A stretch of DNA of 64,000 bases from Rhabdophis nuchalis (lineage: Eukaryota > Chordata > Lepidosauria > Squamata > Natricidae), in assembly GCA_039707465.1 (NCBI GenBank), contig CM077645.1, forward strand, positions 166,671,503 to 166,735,502, in the 5' to 3' direction. Positions 51,701 to 53,498 of this stretch are shown piece after piece (position 1 is the stretch's first letter; every line of letters starts with the position of its first letter). The position numbers and the translations under genes were made by a program. The notes under the pieces are model-generated. The model did not search any database. It was not told the DNA's origin and was given only the letters and a program-made list of their open reading frames with translations.

Positions 51701-53498
51701 AACGGAGGGGGCCACGGCTCCGCCCACTGGAGGTCAGGGAGAGGAAGACACAATTGCCAAAAGACTTAGATCTCACAAGTGACTTTATTTCTTTTAGTGT
51801 AACTTTTATTTGGATGTTTATAAATGATTGATTGCATAGATTTTAAATTGAAATATCTGTATCTCTTTCCACTTTGTAGAACAAATGAAAAATTTATTGT
51901 ACTATCTATTTTTTTTATGAAGCCTCGGAGGGGGCCAACACCTCCGACATAGAGGTTCTCAAAATGTCTTTGTATTACCTTATACCCTTTTTCTATTTCT
52001 TCTAAAATTTGTAAAACCCAATAAAACTTTTTCAAAACAGAAAGTCTGTATGAAAAGAAAAAAAGTTACTTGATCTTCATGTTCACAACTTGGAAAAAGA
52101 ATAACAATGATTTTTAACAGAAATATAAGATTATAGTAAAAACAGTTATCGTATAAAGGAGGATAAAAACAATTTCCTTTTTTTCAGCCAAAGTTTATTA
52201 GGTATCTATATTAAAAGATGCCAGCAACTAGAAGATCAATTTATTTATGTACCCAAAAATATGCAAAGTCTGAGAGGCTCAGTACAGAAATTTAGGAAAT
52301 CTAGGGATTATCTAGTTCATGCCACAACTCGTATGAGATAGCTCTACACACTAGAAAAAAATATACCTGCCTAGTGACTTTTTGTTGAGTAAACCAATGT
52401 ATGTGATTAGTTCATTGTTTGGCTTGTACAAATTTAGGAATTCAATATTACTCAATGGGCTAACAAATTGTTTAAATAGATACCCACTGACACCTTTTGA
52501 TCCATTGGCAAACAGCTCTTGCTCGTTCCTCTAATGTTTAGTCAAGATCTGTTTTTTTTCTGAAATTTTCATTCAAAAATGGCATTCACAATTCAAATTT
52601 AATTCACAATTTCCCACTGGAAAAAGAGAAATACTTTCATTCTATTCCTTTTTTTTTCATGACAGCCCTTTCAACTCTATGGCTTCCTGTGAAATCTCTC
52701 CTTACTCTCCCCCAGTCCAAGTATAAAAGTTGTACTTGTCATTCAGCAAAACATACAAACTTACATACATTTCGTTGTATACATGATGTACAATGATAAT
52801 AAAGACTATACTATAACTAGCCAGCACATTTTAATTTACTACATTTTAGAAATTCAACCTATACTGTTAGTATCTGATTTATTGCCTTAATGGAGTTATT
52901 TAAACAGACCATGATCAAATCAACTCCAAATAAGTATGAGCCAATGGAATTTTCTAATAGTTCTTGCCAGTTTAGTTGAATATTTAACTAGCTCACTAGA
53001 CATGTTATTATGAATTATATTTTAAGTATTTAGCAGCTGTTAACAATTTATTTGAGCCATTTAAAAAAAAAAACCATATCAAAATAAATAACCATGCCCT
53101 TATTTAAAAAGAACATTAGGCTAGAATGCAGTAGGCTAATTTGTGAAGTCGTGCAATTGAAAAGAGCTATATTAATAAGATAAACCCTGATCAAGTTAGC
53201 AATGGCTAAGCATATTACACAAATACAATTCAACATTGCAAAATGAAAATATAGATCTGGAAACAATTTAAGATTCAGAAATTAGTAGCATGAAAAATCT
53301 TTCAGTTTACACATTCTATTAAGTGCATTACCTGCATTGAGAACCAGTTTTTTCTCTGGTTTCCGTTGAAGCAGCAACTGGAAGACCAAGATTTGATGAA
53401 AGTGTGATATTGTCTAAAATTTCATTGGTATGGTTAGCTATAGAGTTGACCAAAACACTTGGAAATGTCTCATCCCCAATATGTTTGAAATCTTCCAT
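13..53498 (-). CDS. CEP192: CEP192, centrosomal protein 192 (39 coding exons; 3' end outside window)
   Basis: CEP192 is the vertebrate SPD-2 family scaffold. At the centriole and in pericentriolar material it recruits PLK4, Aurora A and PLK1 to drive centriole duplication, centrosome maturation and spindle assembly. The spliced exons give one uninterrupted frame of 6,454 nt. Recognisable blocks in order: conserved N-terminus with the ST pair (T45) matching the human PLK1-docking Thr44; acidic PLK4-binding segment with EAYFEQL (about 200-244); [20 protein letters not shown] (about 430-450); [11 protein letters not shown]...SEALGCLGG in the Aurora A-binding neighbourhood (about 530-550); [12 protein letters not shown]; a Ser-rich linker; and, from about 1248, the tandem PapD/MSP-like beta domains of the C-terminal half. 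The remembered human protein is about 2,540 residues, so about 390 should lie left of the window. No inactivating change was seen. Identity is by recall of the human protein, not a search. Confidence 0.95.
214..1154. other. CEP192 intron sequence, nothing recognised
   Basis: AT-rich intronic DNA between the acceptor side of coding exon 39 and the first repeat. I see no repeat family, RNA gene or conserved exon. Confidence 0.5.
1163..1327. mobile_element. hAT-type palindromic MITE with 8-bp target duplication
   Basis: Terminal inverted repeats begin CAGGGGTCTGCAAAG and extend through most of the 165 bp, so the element is close to a perfect hairpin. It is flanked on both sides by GTCTAGGG (1155-1162 and 1328-1335), the 8-bp duplication expected for hAT. 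It sits at the edge of a CR1 fragment. Confidence 0.92.
1336..1672 (+). mobile_element. CR1 LINE 3' fragment
   Basis: Contains the typical CR1 3' sequence: GGAACAGCTTGCCTCCAGAA, then AGGGGGTTGGACTAGAAGAC and CCCTTCCAACTCTG before a short (TATG)n tail. 5' truncated; no intact ORF. Confidence 0.85.
2042..2147 (-). CDS. CEP192: CEP192 coding exon 38 (residues 2050-2085)
   Basis: 106 nt, not covered by a long open frame. Found by searching for the segment between exons 37 and 39. Encodes [20 protein letters not shown] then [13 protein letters not shown] (human QILVSPNSSLSTKQSMFPWS). Acceptor CATTTTCTAG, donor GTAAGTGC. Confidence 0.92.
2462..3838 (-). mobile_element. L2/CR1-group LINE, 5'-truncated, with decayed RT C-terminus
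   Basis: The 3' end is on the left: T/A-rich tail then ATTTATACCCCGCCC and CCAGGGCGG. Minus-strand frames encode [23 protein letters not shown] (RT catalytic box), [25 protein letters not shown] and [17 protein letters not shown], diagnostic for the L2/CR1 group. Frameshifts split the ORF. It lies in the intron between CEP192 exons 37 and 38, same strand as the gene. Confidence 0.92.
4041..4163 (-). mobile_element. L2-type LINE 3' tail with (TTTA)n
   Basis: A (TTTA)n run of about 40 bp is followed by TATACTGCCCTTCTTCC and GGGACTCAGGGCAG, the L2 3' end. Confidence 0.75.
4166..4420. mobile_element. TA-flanked inverted-repeat element, copy 1
   Basis: Ends CCGTATTTATTCGAGTATA and an inverted copy (TATACTCGAATAAATAC), flanked by TA. 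Subterminal GTATAACGCGCACC is repeated inside at both ends. About 255 bp, no ORF. One of eight related elements here (others at 15492, 26748, 29712, 32434, 36347, 38829 and 44134). Confidence 0.8.
4694..4817 (-). CDS. CEP192: CEP192 coding exon 37 (residues 2009-2049)
   Basis: 124 nt. Encodes [20 protein letters not shown], matching human [20 protein letters not shown]. Acceptor TTATTTCAAAAG fits the phase; donor GTAGG. Confidence 0.93.
5115..5284 (-). CDS. CEP192: CEP192 coding exon 36 (residues 1952-2008)
   Basis: 170 nt. Encodes [20 protein letters not shown] and [15 protein letters not shown], matching human LDVLPVKGPQGSPL and EPWTVLPEHLILVAP. Acceptor ATTTAAAG, donor GTGAGTAA. Confidence 0.93.
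6129..6270 (-). CDS. CEP192: CEP192 coding exon 35 (residues 1905-1951)
   Basis: 142 nt. Encodes [20 protein letters not shown], parallel to human YDLPQRPNDVQLFYGSMCKI. Acceptor ATTTTCTAG, donor GTAATGG. Confidence 0.93.
6640..7030 (+). repeat. Possible split SINE, and poly-G run
   Basis: Two pieces resemble one common reptile SINE: AGATCCAGGTTTGACTTCAG (6667) and CTCTCAGCCCAACCTATCAC (6978), separated by about 250 bp that may be an insertion. An uninterrupted G run follows at about 7010-7023. Confidence 0.35.
7516..7625 (-). CDS. CEP192: CEP192 coding exon 34 (residues 1868-1904)
   Basis: 110 nt. Encodes [20 protein letters not shown] and [13 protein letters not shown], aligned with human HKPEMIKQILPEHSVLQNI. 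Acceptor TTCTACTTAG, donor GTATTC. Confidence 0.93.
7767..8545. repeat. Inverted pair of tRNA-derived SINEs with (CA)n end
   Basis: Arms 7975-8225 and 8238-8500 are inverted copies with a 12-bp spacer. Each holds a B-box-like GTTCGAATCCC after GGCTTAAGTGCTAGGC, so each is tRNA-derived rather than a tRNA gene. The right arm has a 13-bp internal duplication (CTGATGCAATAAG twice). A further partial copy of the central segment lies at 7785-7890. The right end runs into (CACT)n and then (CA)n at about 8510-8542. Confidence 0.85.
8550..9477. other. CEP192 intron sequence, nothing recognised
   Basis: Intronic DNA between the SINE pair and the L2 tail at 9479. No repeat, RNA or exon identified. Confidence 0.45.
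9479..9600 (-). mobile_element. L2-type LINE 3' tail
   Basis: TTTATTTACTTTATTTTC then ATATACCGCCCTTTTCACC and GGGACTCAGGGCGGTGCACA, the 3' end of an L2-type element. Very short. Confidence 0.75.
9751..9857 (-). CDS. CEP192: CEP192 coding exon 33 (residues 1833-1867)
   Basis: 107 nt. Encodes [17 protein letters not shown] (human LSTVYLFGGDEISRQQYRR). Acceptor CTCTCTCTCAG, donor GTAAGATC. Confidence 0.92.
9984..10222 (+). mobile_element. CR1 LINE 3' fragment
   Basis: Same family as 1336-1672: AGAAGCAACTTAGAACTAAG, CTGGAACAGCTTGCCTCCAG, GGGGGTTGGACTAGAAGACC and a (TATTG)n tail. It ends 76 bp from CEP192 exon 32. Confidence 0.88.
10298..10558 (-). CDS. CEP192: CEP192 coding exon 32 (residues 1746-1832)
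   Basis: 261 nt, 87 codons. Encodes [20 protein letters not shown] and [24 protein letters not shown] sequence, equivalent to human IPLSGYGGTSNLILEGVKK and RIFPDKFVLKERTQ. Acceptor GTCTTTTAG, donor GTAAAC. Confidence 0.96.
10743..11297 (-). mobile_element. L2/CR1-group LINE 3' end with about 100 bp of (TTTA)n
   Basis: The (TTTA)n tail occupies about 10747-10845. The coding remnant reads [20 protein letters not shown] and [18 protein letters not shown], the extreme C-terminus of the L2-group ORF2. 5' truncated at about 11297. Confidence 0.9.
11530..11690 (-). repeat. Degenerate LINE tail (uncertain)
   Basis: ATTTTATTTATTAAAC followed by AGAGCTGCCTAACTCACAC resembles another old LINE 3' end, badly decayed. 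Confidence 0.3.
12031..12368. mobile_element. hAT-type non-autonomous element with 8-bp target duplication
   Basis: Termini CAGTGCTTCTCAA and TTGAGAAGCACTG, flanked by GGCTAAGT on both sides (12023-12030 and 12369-12376). 338 bp, no transposase. G-rich blocks (GGGGGGGCGCG) lie near both ends. Confidence 0.92.
12649..12813 (-). CDS. CEP192: CEP192 coding exon 31 (residues 1691-1745)
   Basis: 165 nt. Encodes [20 protein letters not shown] and [18 protein letters not shown], matching human. Acceptor ATTTGTAG, donor GTAAGTTG. Confidence 0.96.
13396..13606. mobile_element. Tigger-like (pogo/Tc1-mariner) MITE with TA duplication
   Basis: Termini CAGTGATCCCTCGTTTTTCG and the inverted copy ending GAGGGATCACTG, flanked by TA. 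211 bp. These ends are typical of non-autonomous Tigger elements. Confidence 0.9.
13686..13776 (-). CDS. CEP192: CEP192 coding exon 30 (residues 1660-1690)
   Basis: 91 nt. Encodes [20 protein letters not shown] then QDCFQ, nearly identical to human. Acceptor ATTTTTAG, donor GTGAGAC. A Tigger-like element lies 79 bp downstream in the intron. Confidence 0.96.
14283..14350 (+). mobile_element. Fragment of the CAGGTAGTCC-ended element
   Basis: Starts CAGGTAGTCCTAGTTTAG and continues AACCACAATTGTGACTGG. Only one end is present. Confidence 0.55.
14351..15267. other. CEP192 intron sequence, nothing recognised
   Basis: Intron downstream of CEP192 coding exon 29. No repeat family or RNA gene recognised. 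Confidence 0.45.
15268..15444 (-). CDS. CEP192: CEP192 coding exon 29 (residues 1601-1659)
   Basis: 177 nt. Encodes [14 protein letters not shown] and [20 protein letters not shown], matching human PSILSNKQFLAWGGVPLGRT. Acceptor TTTTAATAG, donor GTAAGTG. Confidence 0.95.
15492..16998. mobile_element. TA-flanked inverted-repeat element, copy 2 (1.5 kb, microsatellite core)
   Basis: Ends CCGTATTTTTCGGAGTATAA and its inverted copy, flanked by TA. The subterminal motif ATAAGACGCACC occurs near both ends. The core has (GGTA)n and (GA)n arrays (about 15556-16240) joined to a unique-looking GC-rich part (16290-16900) in which AAGTTTGCC, CCAGTTTGGT and GTTCCAGGAGGC motifs recur as diverged sub-repeats. 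A second copy in inverse orientation is at 26748-28345. Open frames inside are repeat translations. Confidence 0.85.
17037..17152 (-). CDS. CEP192: CEP192 coding exon 28 (residues 1563-1600)
   Basis: 116 nt. Encodes [20 protein letters not shown] and [12 protein letters not shown], matching human FSVDPKNLLLKPGEEHEVIV. The donor GTAATA is only 36 bp from a 1.5-kb TA-flanked element. Acceptor TCTCTAG. Confidence 0.93.
17619..17711 (-). CDS. CEP192: CEP192 coding exon 27 (residues 1532-1562)
   Basis: 93 nt. Encodes [20 protein letters not shown], matching human [15 protein letters not shown]. Acceptor CCCCTCCAG, donor GTAGG. Confidence 0.95.
17797..17936 (-). CDS. CEP192: CEP192 coding exon 26 (residues 1485-1531)
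   Basis: 140 nt. Encodes [20 protein letters not shown] and [15 protein letters not shown], aligned with human SAKVDIEVDSPNP and RAGIARIHAPRDLQ. Acceptor TTTTTTCAG, donor GTATTC. Confidence 0.95.
18110..18365 (+). mobile_element. Old L2-type LINE 3' fragment
   Basis: Degenerate plus-strand sequence with TTTTTGCAAGACTGTAAAAA then CCTGGCTACTGCACTG resembles the end of an L2 ORF2 ([12 protein letters not shown] tail) and its 3' UTR. Confidence 0.45.
18366..19040. other. CEP192 intron sequence, nothing recognised
   Basis: AT-rich intronic DNA. A short open frame exists on plus at 18499-18681 but has no recognisable homology. Confidence 0.4.
19050..19353. mobile_element. CAGGTAGTCC-ended Tigger-like element, one end decayed
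   Basis: Contains AAATTTTGATCACATGACCA, GAAAAATGGTCTTAAGTCCC and the right terminus TGTAAGTCAAGGGCTACCTG, the family seen complete at 38262 and 50926. Confidence 0.75.
19666..19726 (-). CDS. CEP192: CEP192 coding exon 25 (residues 1465-1484)
   Basis: 61 nt. Encodes [20 protein letters not shown] (human DPEFLMIWVLFHSPKK). Acceptor TTTTTCCAG, donor GTACAG. Confidence 0.93.
20138..20281 (-). CDS. CEP192: CEP192 coding exon 24 (residues 1417-1464)
   Basis: 144 nt. Starts [14 protein letters not shown], identical to human for its first 13 residues. Acceptor TTTATTTCAG, donor GTAAGTAG. Confidence 0.96.
21040..21165 (-). CDS. CEP192: CEP192 coding exon 23, ASH/SPD-2 block (residues 1375-1416)
   Basis: 126 nt. 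Encodes [20 protein letters not shown], almost identical to human [20 protein letters not shown]. Acceptor poly-T then TTTTAG, donor GTAAGTAC. Confidence 0.97.
21471..21701 (-). CDS. CEP192: CEP192 coding exon 22, MSP-like domain (residues 1298-1374)
   Basis: 231 nt, 77 codons. Encodes [20 protein letters not shown] and [20 protein letters not shown], close to human. Acceptor CATTATAG, donor GTAAAAA. Confidence 0.96.
22141..22289 (-). CDS. CEP192: CEP192 coding exon 21, start of first MSP-like domain (residues 1248-1297)
   Basis: 149 nt. Encodes [20 protein letters not shown] and [19 protein letters not shown], matching human VPEELKLPHACCVGI and LNPTDRWLQVSI, the entry strand of the conserved C-terminal beta domains. 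Acceptor TACATTAG, donor GTATGTA. Confidence 0.96.
22290..23195. other. CEP192 intron between exons 20 and 21, nothing recognised
   Basis: AT-rich; no repeat family recognised on either strand. Confidence 0.5.
23196..23979 (-). CDS. CEP192: CEP192 coding exon 20, Ser/Gly-rich linker (residues 987-1247)
   Basis: The largest exon, 784 nt. It begins [13 protein letters not shown] (human SELSTTII) and contains [20 protein letters not shown] then SLPS (human AAPFAQRYLGTLPS), [19 protein letters not shown] and [12 protein letters not shown]. Probably disordered; it precedes the folded beta domains. Acceptor CTGTTTAG, donor GTAAG. Confidence 0.97.
24137..24741. mobile_element. CAGGTAGTCC-ended element, about 600-bp variant
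   Basis: Left end AGGTAATCCTGAACCACAAT and right end AAGCAAAGGACTACCTG are the family ends. The interior is longer than the usual 370 bp and holds a diverged internal near-duplication (GAGGTGAGGAAAGATTTTGA and GGAGGGGAAGAGAAGATTTT). No transposase frame. Confidence 0.65.
25055..25220 (-). CDS. CEP192: CEP192 coding exon 19 (residues 931-986)
   Basis: 166 nt, acceptor TTTCTTAG, donor GTAAGTAC. Encodes [18 protein letters not shown] and [20 protein letters not shown]. Low conservation; phase exact. Confidence 0.85.
25583..25664 (-). CDS. CEP192: CEP192 coding exon 18 (residues 904-930)
   Basis: 82 nt. Encodes [20 protein letters not shown], matching human [20 protein letters not shown]. The acceptor ATTTCAG at 25665-25666 is required because upstream sequence in this frame is interrupted by a stop. 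Donor GTAAGAG. Confidence 0.95.
25665..26745. other. CEP192 intron between exons 17 and 18, nothing recognised
   Basis: No repeat family recognised up to the TA-flanked element at 26748. Confidence 0.45.
26748..28345. mobile_element. TA-flanked inverted-repeat element, copy 3 (1.6 kb, inverse of copy 2)
   Basis: Same ends as copy 2 and the same core in opposite orientation: GC-rich block first (26830-27500), then (TACC)n, (CT)n and (CA)n arrays to 28265. TA flanks both ends. Contains a 33-bp fragment at 27697-27729 matching the SINE tail at 7971-8003. Confidence 0.87.
28350..28970. other. CEP192 intron sequence, nothing recognised
   Basis: T-rich then AT-rich intron up to coding exon 17. 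Confidence 0.4.
28971..29153 (-). CDS. CEP192: CEP192 coding exon 17 (residues 843-903)
   Basis: 183 nt. Contains [20 protein letters not shown], matching human NSEKHVTFENHRIVSP. Acceptor GTTTATCCAG, donor GTAAGTT. Confidence 0.92.
29712..30123. mobile_element. TA-flanked inverted-repeat element, copy 4
   Basis: Degenerate left end CCGTAGTTTTGAAGTATAAG and right end TTATACTCTGAAAAATATGG. Subterminal ATAAGACGCACC near the left end and ATAAGATGCACCC near the right. The core has a G-rich part with repeated GCAGAGGTTTGGGAGGCTT. Confidence 0.75.
30130..30890. other. CEP192 intron between exons 16 and 17, nothing recognised
   Basis: No repeat family recognised. Confidence 0.45.
30891..31536 (-). 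CDS. CEP192: CEP192 coding exon 16 (residues 628-842)
   Basis: A 646-nt exon. It begins [18 protein letters not shown], then [20 protein letters not shown] and [14 protein letters not shown], diagnostic for CEP192. The remainder is hydrophilic and probably disordered. Acceptor CTCTATTCAG, donor GTGAGTT. Confidence 0.97.
31760..32216 (+). mobile_element. L2/CR1-group LINE 3' end, plus strand, (TTA)n tail
   Basis: Encodes [40 protein letters not shown] and [19 protein letters not shown], then a 3' UTR ending GTGCACCGCCCCGAGTCCC, AGCGGTTTACAAATTAAA and (TTA)n. Antisense to CEP192 and a different subfamily from the minus-strand copies (different tail). It ends 90 bp from coding exon 15. Confidence 0.9.
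32307..32395 (-). CDS. CEP192: CEP192 coding exon 15 (residues 598-627)
   Basis: 89 nt, acceptor TTTTTTTAG, donor GTAAGTAT. Encodes [20 protein letters not shown]. Weakly conserved but phase-exact. Confidence 0.82.
32434..32913. mobile_element. TA-flanked inverted-repeat element, copy 5
   Basis: Ends CCATATTTTTCACACTATAA and its inverse (GTGCGAAAAATATGG), flanked by TA. The core carries short tandem units built on CCAATCAGC (about 32555-32650). It starts 38 bp from CEP192 coding exon 15, on the acceptor side. Confidence 0.8.
33113..33232. mobile_element. Fragment of the CAGGTAGTCC-ended element
   Basis: AGTAGTCCTCCACGTGTGAC followed by TTGGGCCCGAAAGTTGTTGA and CTTAATGACCATAATCCTGA, decayed. 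Confidence 0.45.
33430..33752 (+). mobile_element. Sauria-type tRNA-derived SINE
   Basis: tRNA-related head GGCTCAGTGGCTAAGATGCT with CAGCAGTTTGAACCCC near the B box. The body has TGCAAGTAGAAAAATAGGGA and AGGTAACAGCGTTCCATGCA, and the 3' part TTGGGAACAACTAGACC resembles a BovB-derived tail. The usual ACCTTT tail is lost. Confidence 0.82.
33760..34585. other. CEP192 intron between exons 14 and 15, nothing recognised
   Basis: No repeat family recognised on either strand. Confidence 0.4.
34587..34690. repeat. Interspersed repeat fragment (TTTCACTTCTCATCCAAG family)
   Basis: AACTTCCTTTGAAAATGTTT, CACTTCTCATCCAAGCTTCT and TCAGCTCTGACTG. The same motif recurs as an inverted pair near 58845-58940. 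It resembles a widespread vertebrate repeat, possibly a Penelope-like element terminus; I am unsure. Confidence 0.4.
34691..35389. other. CEP192 intron sequence, nothing recognised
   Basis: No repeat family, RNA gene or exon recognised before coding exon 14. Confidence 0.4.
35390..35513 (-). CDS. CEP192: CEP192 coding exon 14 (residues 557-597)
   Basis: 124 nt. Encodes [20 protein letters not shown], matching human PSFGYFIRSPEKREPIALIR. Acceptor TTTTTATAG, donor GTAATTTC. Confidence 0.95.
35764..35961 (-). CDS. CEP192: CEP192 coding exon 13, Aurora A-binding neighbourhood (residues 491-556)
   Basis: 198 nt, phase 0 to phase 0. Encodes [20 protein letters not shown] followed by [11 protein letters not shown], nearly invariant in vertebrates. 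Acceptor AATTTCAG, donor GTACATA. Confidence 0.97.
36058..36122 (-). CDS. CEP192: CEP192 coding exon 12 (residues 469-490)
   Basis: 65 nt. Encodes [20 protein letters not shown], parallel to human AFDLIAQDEEEFNKEHQFIQ, the start of the Aurora A-binding region. Acceptor TTTCCAAAAG, donor GTAAGTAAC. Confidence 0.92.
36347..36828. mobile_element. TA-flanked inverted-repeat element, copy 6 (right end shortened)
   Basis: Left end TTATTTTTTGGAGTATAAG with ATGCACTTTTTTCCTCC inside. Right side AGTGCATCTTATACGG lacks about 12 bases of the terminal repeat present in other copies. Confidence 0.6.
37385..37513 (-). CDS. CEP192: CEP192 coding exon 11 (residues 426-468)
   Basis: 129 nt. Encodes [20 protein letters not shown], almost identical to human CEP192 and the clearest identifier in the N-terminal half. 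Acceptor CATTTTTCAG, donor GTAAATC. Confidence 0.97.
37608..37842 (+). mobile_element. tRNA-derived SINE (GGTGGTACAGTGG family)
   Basis: Head CTGGTGGTACAGTGGTTAGA with B-box-like AGAGTTCGATCCTG. Body ATCCTTCCAAGGTCAGTGAG. Tail GGTGGTATATAAGTCTAAGT then GCTATTGCT. Other fragments of this SINE are at 43575 and 58223. Confidence 0.8.
37902..38118 (-). CDS. CEP192: CEP192 coding exon 10 (residues 354-425)
   Basis: 217 nt, acceptor CATAAAAG, donor GTCAGTAAA. It ends with [18 protein letters not shown], aligned to the human FTDAIWSPTCE region. The donor is weak at +3 (GTCAGT). A tRNA-derived SINE ends about 60 bp downstream of it. Confidence 0.85.
38262..38631. mobile_element. CAGGTAGTCC-ended Tigger-like element, complete
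   Basis: Ends CAGGTAATCCTTGATTTACA and ATAAGTCAAGGACTACCTG with imperfect inverted symmetry through the element (370 bp). No transposase frame. Confidence 0.82.
38829..39863. mobile_element. TA-flanked inverted-repeat element, copy 7, with hairpin core
   Basis: Ends CCGTATTTATCGGCGTATAA and its inverse, both flanked by TA. The subterminal motif GTATAACACGCACC is repeated. The core contains the GC-rich palindrome at 39200-39700. Located between CEP192 exons 9 and 10. Confidence 0.88.
39200..39700. repeat. GC-rich perfect-like palindrome, arms about 220 bp
   Basis: Arms at about 39200-39421 and 39468-39700 are inverted copies: both encode, in opposite senses, [20 protein letters not shown]. 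The spacer of about 47 bp is CCACCGCCG-like. The outer edges run into (CT)n on the left and (GA)n on the right. It looks like a CpG island but is transposon-internal. Confidence 0.88.
40296..40348 (-). CDS. CEP192: CEP192 coding exon 9 (residues 336-353)
   Basis: A 53-nt exon, acceptor AATTGCAG, donor GTAAGTTC. Encodes [18 protein letters not shown] and returns to phase 0. A second GTAAGTT lies 12 nt downstream inside the intron. Confidence 0.8.
40377..40433. repeat. Pentanucleotide microsatellite (ACTAT)n
   Basis: About eleven tandem CTATA-type units. Confidence 0.9.
41097..41235 (-). CDS. CEP192: CEP192 coding exon 8 (residues 290-335)
   Basis: 139 nt, acceptor TTATGAAAG, donor GTAAGTT. 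Encodes [17 protein letters not shown] and [18 protein letters not shown]. Phase is consistent. Confidence 0.85.
41254..41318. repeat. Tandem duplication, about 32 bp twice
   Basis: The unit AGTGTATGTAGAGTTAATAA plus ATATATTTAC occurs twice in a row, 19 bp upstream of CEP192 coding exon 8 (acceptor side). Confidence 0.85.
41404..41538 (-). CDS. CEP192: CEP192 coding exon 7 (residues 245-289)
   Basis: 135 nt, phase 0 at both ends. It ends in [10 protein letters not shown], equivalent to human FKLPTNGLRQ. Acceptor AATTTCAG, donor GTACAG. Confidence 0.9.
41869..42062. mobile_element. SPIN-type hAT MITE with 8-bp target duplication
   Basis: Ends CAGTGGTTCTCAACCTTCCC and GGTTGAGAACCGCTG. Interior has CTCGGTTCCTAAGACCATCG and GATGGTCTTAGGCGAGCCC, matching the SPIN (Space Invader) non-autonomous consensus as I recall it. 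Flanked by TTCTAGAG on both sides (41861-41868 and 42063-42070). Second copy at 57997. Confidence 0.9.
42560..43430 (+). mobile_element. Old, decayed L2-group LINE, plus strand
   Basis: Fragments translate as [16 protein letters not shown] (42860-42900) and GCAATGCACTCTACCTGTGC matches the YCNALYLGLP box (43370). No intact frame. Antisense to CEP192. Confidence 0.5.
43575..43662 (-). mobile_element. SINE tail (GGTGGTACAGTGG family)
   Basis: AGCAATAGCACTTAGACGTA then CAGTGCTTTACAGTCCTCTC is the inverse of the tail seen at 37800-37842. Confidence 0.7.
43711..44058. mobile_element. CAGGTAGTCC-ended Tigger-like element, complete
   Basis: Ends CAGGTAGTCCTCGACTTACA and TGTAAGTCAAGGACTAGCTG, about 348 bp. 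Lies 75 bp left of a TA-flanked element. Confidence 0.82.
44134..44521. mobile_element. TA-flanked inverted-repeat element, copy 8
   Basis: Ends CCATATTTTTCAGACTATAA and CTCTGAAAAATACGG with TA flanks. Inside, two inverted blocks, GGAGCACTCTGCAGGCTTCA and TGAAGCCTGCAGACTGCTCC, form a hairpin core. A G run lies near 44472-44489. Confidence 0.8.
44673..44806 (-). CDS. CEP192: CEP192 coding exon 6, acidic PLK4-binding segment (residues 200-244)
   Basis: 134 nt. Encodes [20 protein letters not shown], closely matching the acidic human segment with EAYFEQL that binds the PLK4 cryptic polo box. Acceptor CATATTAG, donor GTATCC. Confidence 0.95.
44948..47845 (-). mobile_element. L2/CR1-group LINE, 2.9 kb, with endonuclease and RT domains
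   Basis: The longest element here, same strand as CEP192, between coding exons 5 and 6. 3' end on the left: (TTTA)n then ATATTTATAACCCGC and GGGACTCGGGACGG. From 5' to 3' it encodes an APE-type endonuclease (GDFNLPSAG and [10 protein letters not shown], 47837-47040), a linker, and RT with [22 protein letters not shown] start, [10 protein letters not shown] and the C-terminal LRELHWLPV and [17 protein letters not shown] blocks (46312-45122, an open frame of 396 codons). At least two frameshifts break ORF2, one being a single-base loss near 46325 relative to the copy at 56264. 5' truncated inside the endonuclease. Not active as it stands. Confidence 0.95.
47923..48052 (-). CDS. CEP192: CEP192 coding exon 5 (residues 157-199)
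   Basis: 130 nt, acceptor GTTTCCAG, donor GTATGAG. Encodes [14 protein letters not shown] and [16 protein letters not shown], matching the human segment just before the acidic PLK4-binding region. Its donor lies 78 bp from the 5'-truncated end of the L2 LINE at 44948-47845. Confidence 0.85.
48151..48200 (-). CDS. CEP192: CEP192 coding exon 4 (residues 140-156)
   Basis: A 50-nt exon between acceptor TTTCTTTCAG and donor GTAATT. It encodes [17 protein letters not shown] when joined to the last base of exon 3. Accepted because it restores phase 0 exactly. Confidence 0.8.
48270..48352 (+). mobile_element. LINE 3' tail (ACAATGACAATAAAG family)
   Basis: CCAATTTCATTGTAATTTTT then ACAATGACAATAAAGATTAT. 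The same 3' end occurs on the minus strand at 59000-59060 and diverged at 52728. Confidence 0.65.
48353..48610. other. CEP192 intron sequence, nothing recognised
   Basis: Short AT-rich interval between a LINE tail and a Tigger-like element. Confidence 0.4.
48611..49002. mobile_element. CAGGTAGTCC-ended Tigger-like element, complete but diverged
   Basis: Left side ACCACAATTGAGCCCAGAAT, right terminus TACAAGTCGATGACTACCTG. Orientation is inverse to 38262. Contains a short duplicated CAAGCATCCAAATGT / CAAGCATCCGAATGT. Confidence 0.75.
49136..49362 (+). mobile_element. CR1 LINE internal (RT end) fragment
   Basis: AATACTGCATCCAGTTCTGG, TCACCACAATATAAAAAAGA and AGAGTGCAGAGAAGAGCAAC, the conserved CR1 region ahead of the 3' end seen at 1336. 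It stops at GGGTATGTCTAG where a hAT end begins. Confidence 0.85.
49364..49870. mobile_element. hAT-type left end plus pyrimidine-rich microsatellite
   Basis: Starts CAGGGGTCTGCAACC (hAT-like, related to the ends of the 1163 MITE), inserted where the CR1 stops. Followed by (CA)n at 49552-49560 and about 300 bp of CTCTCC-type pyrimidine repeat on the plus strand. I could not place the right terminus; it may extend to about 50090. Confidence 0.55.
50213..50343 (-). CDS. CEP192: CEP192 coding exon 3 (residues 96-139)
   Basis: 131 nt, acceptor TTTCCGCAG, donor GTATG. Encodes [17 protein letters not shown] and continues hydrophilic. Phase fits both neighbours. Confidence 0.85.
50926..51295. mobile_element. 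CAGGTAGTCC-ended Tigger-like element, complete
   Basis: Ends CAGGCAGTCCTTGATTTACA and ATAAGTCAAGGACTATCTG, 370 bp, closest in length to the copy at 38262. It ends 190 bp from the donor of coding exon 2. Confidence 0.82.
51486..51605 (-). CDS. CEP192: CEP192 coding exon 2 (residues 56-95)
   Basis: 120 nt, donor GTAAG, acceptor CATACAG. It encodes a poorly conserved segment with [18 protein letters not shown]. The exon is exactly 40 codons, so skipping it would keep frame. Its acceptor lies inside the 18-bp target duplication of a retroinsertion at 51616-52037 (see findings). Confidence 0.85.
51598..52055 (+). mobile_element. L1-type retroinsertion (ORF1 C-terminus plus 3' UTR) with 18-bp target duplication
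   Basis: Identical 18-bp copies CAGAAAGTCTGTATGAAA flank 422 bp (51616-52037). The insert opens with a frame encoding [20 protein letters not shown] and ending [13 protein letters not shown] at about 51783, resembling the C-terminus of an L1-clade ORF1 protein. About 250 bp of AT-rich 3' sequence with AATAAA and a short A-rich end follow directly, with no ORF2. It is either an ORF1-only (HAL1-like) element or an internally deleted L1. It is antisense to CEP192 and its duplication contains the acceptor of coding exon 2. Confidence 0.8.
52060..53331. other. CEP192 intron between exons 1 and 2; one LINE tail
   Basis: Mostly unrecognised AT-rich DNA. Bases 52728-52812 contain TACATTTCGTTGTATACATG then ACAATGATAATAAAG, probably a diverged LINE 3' tail like that at 48270. 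Confidence 0.5.
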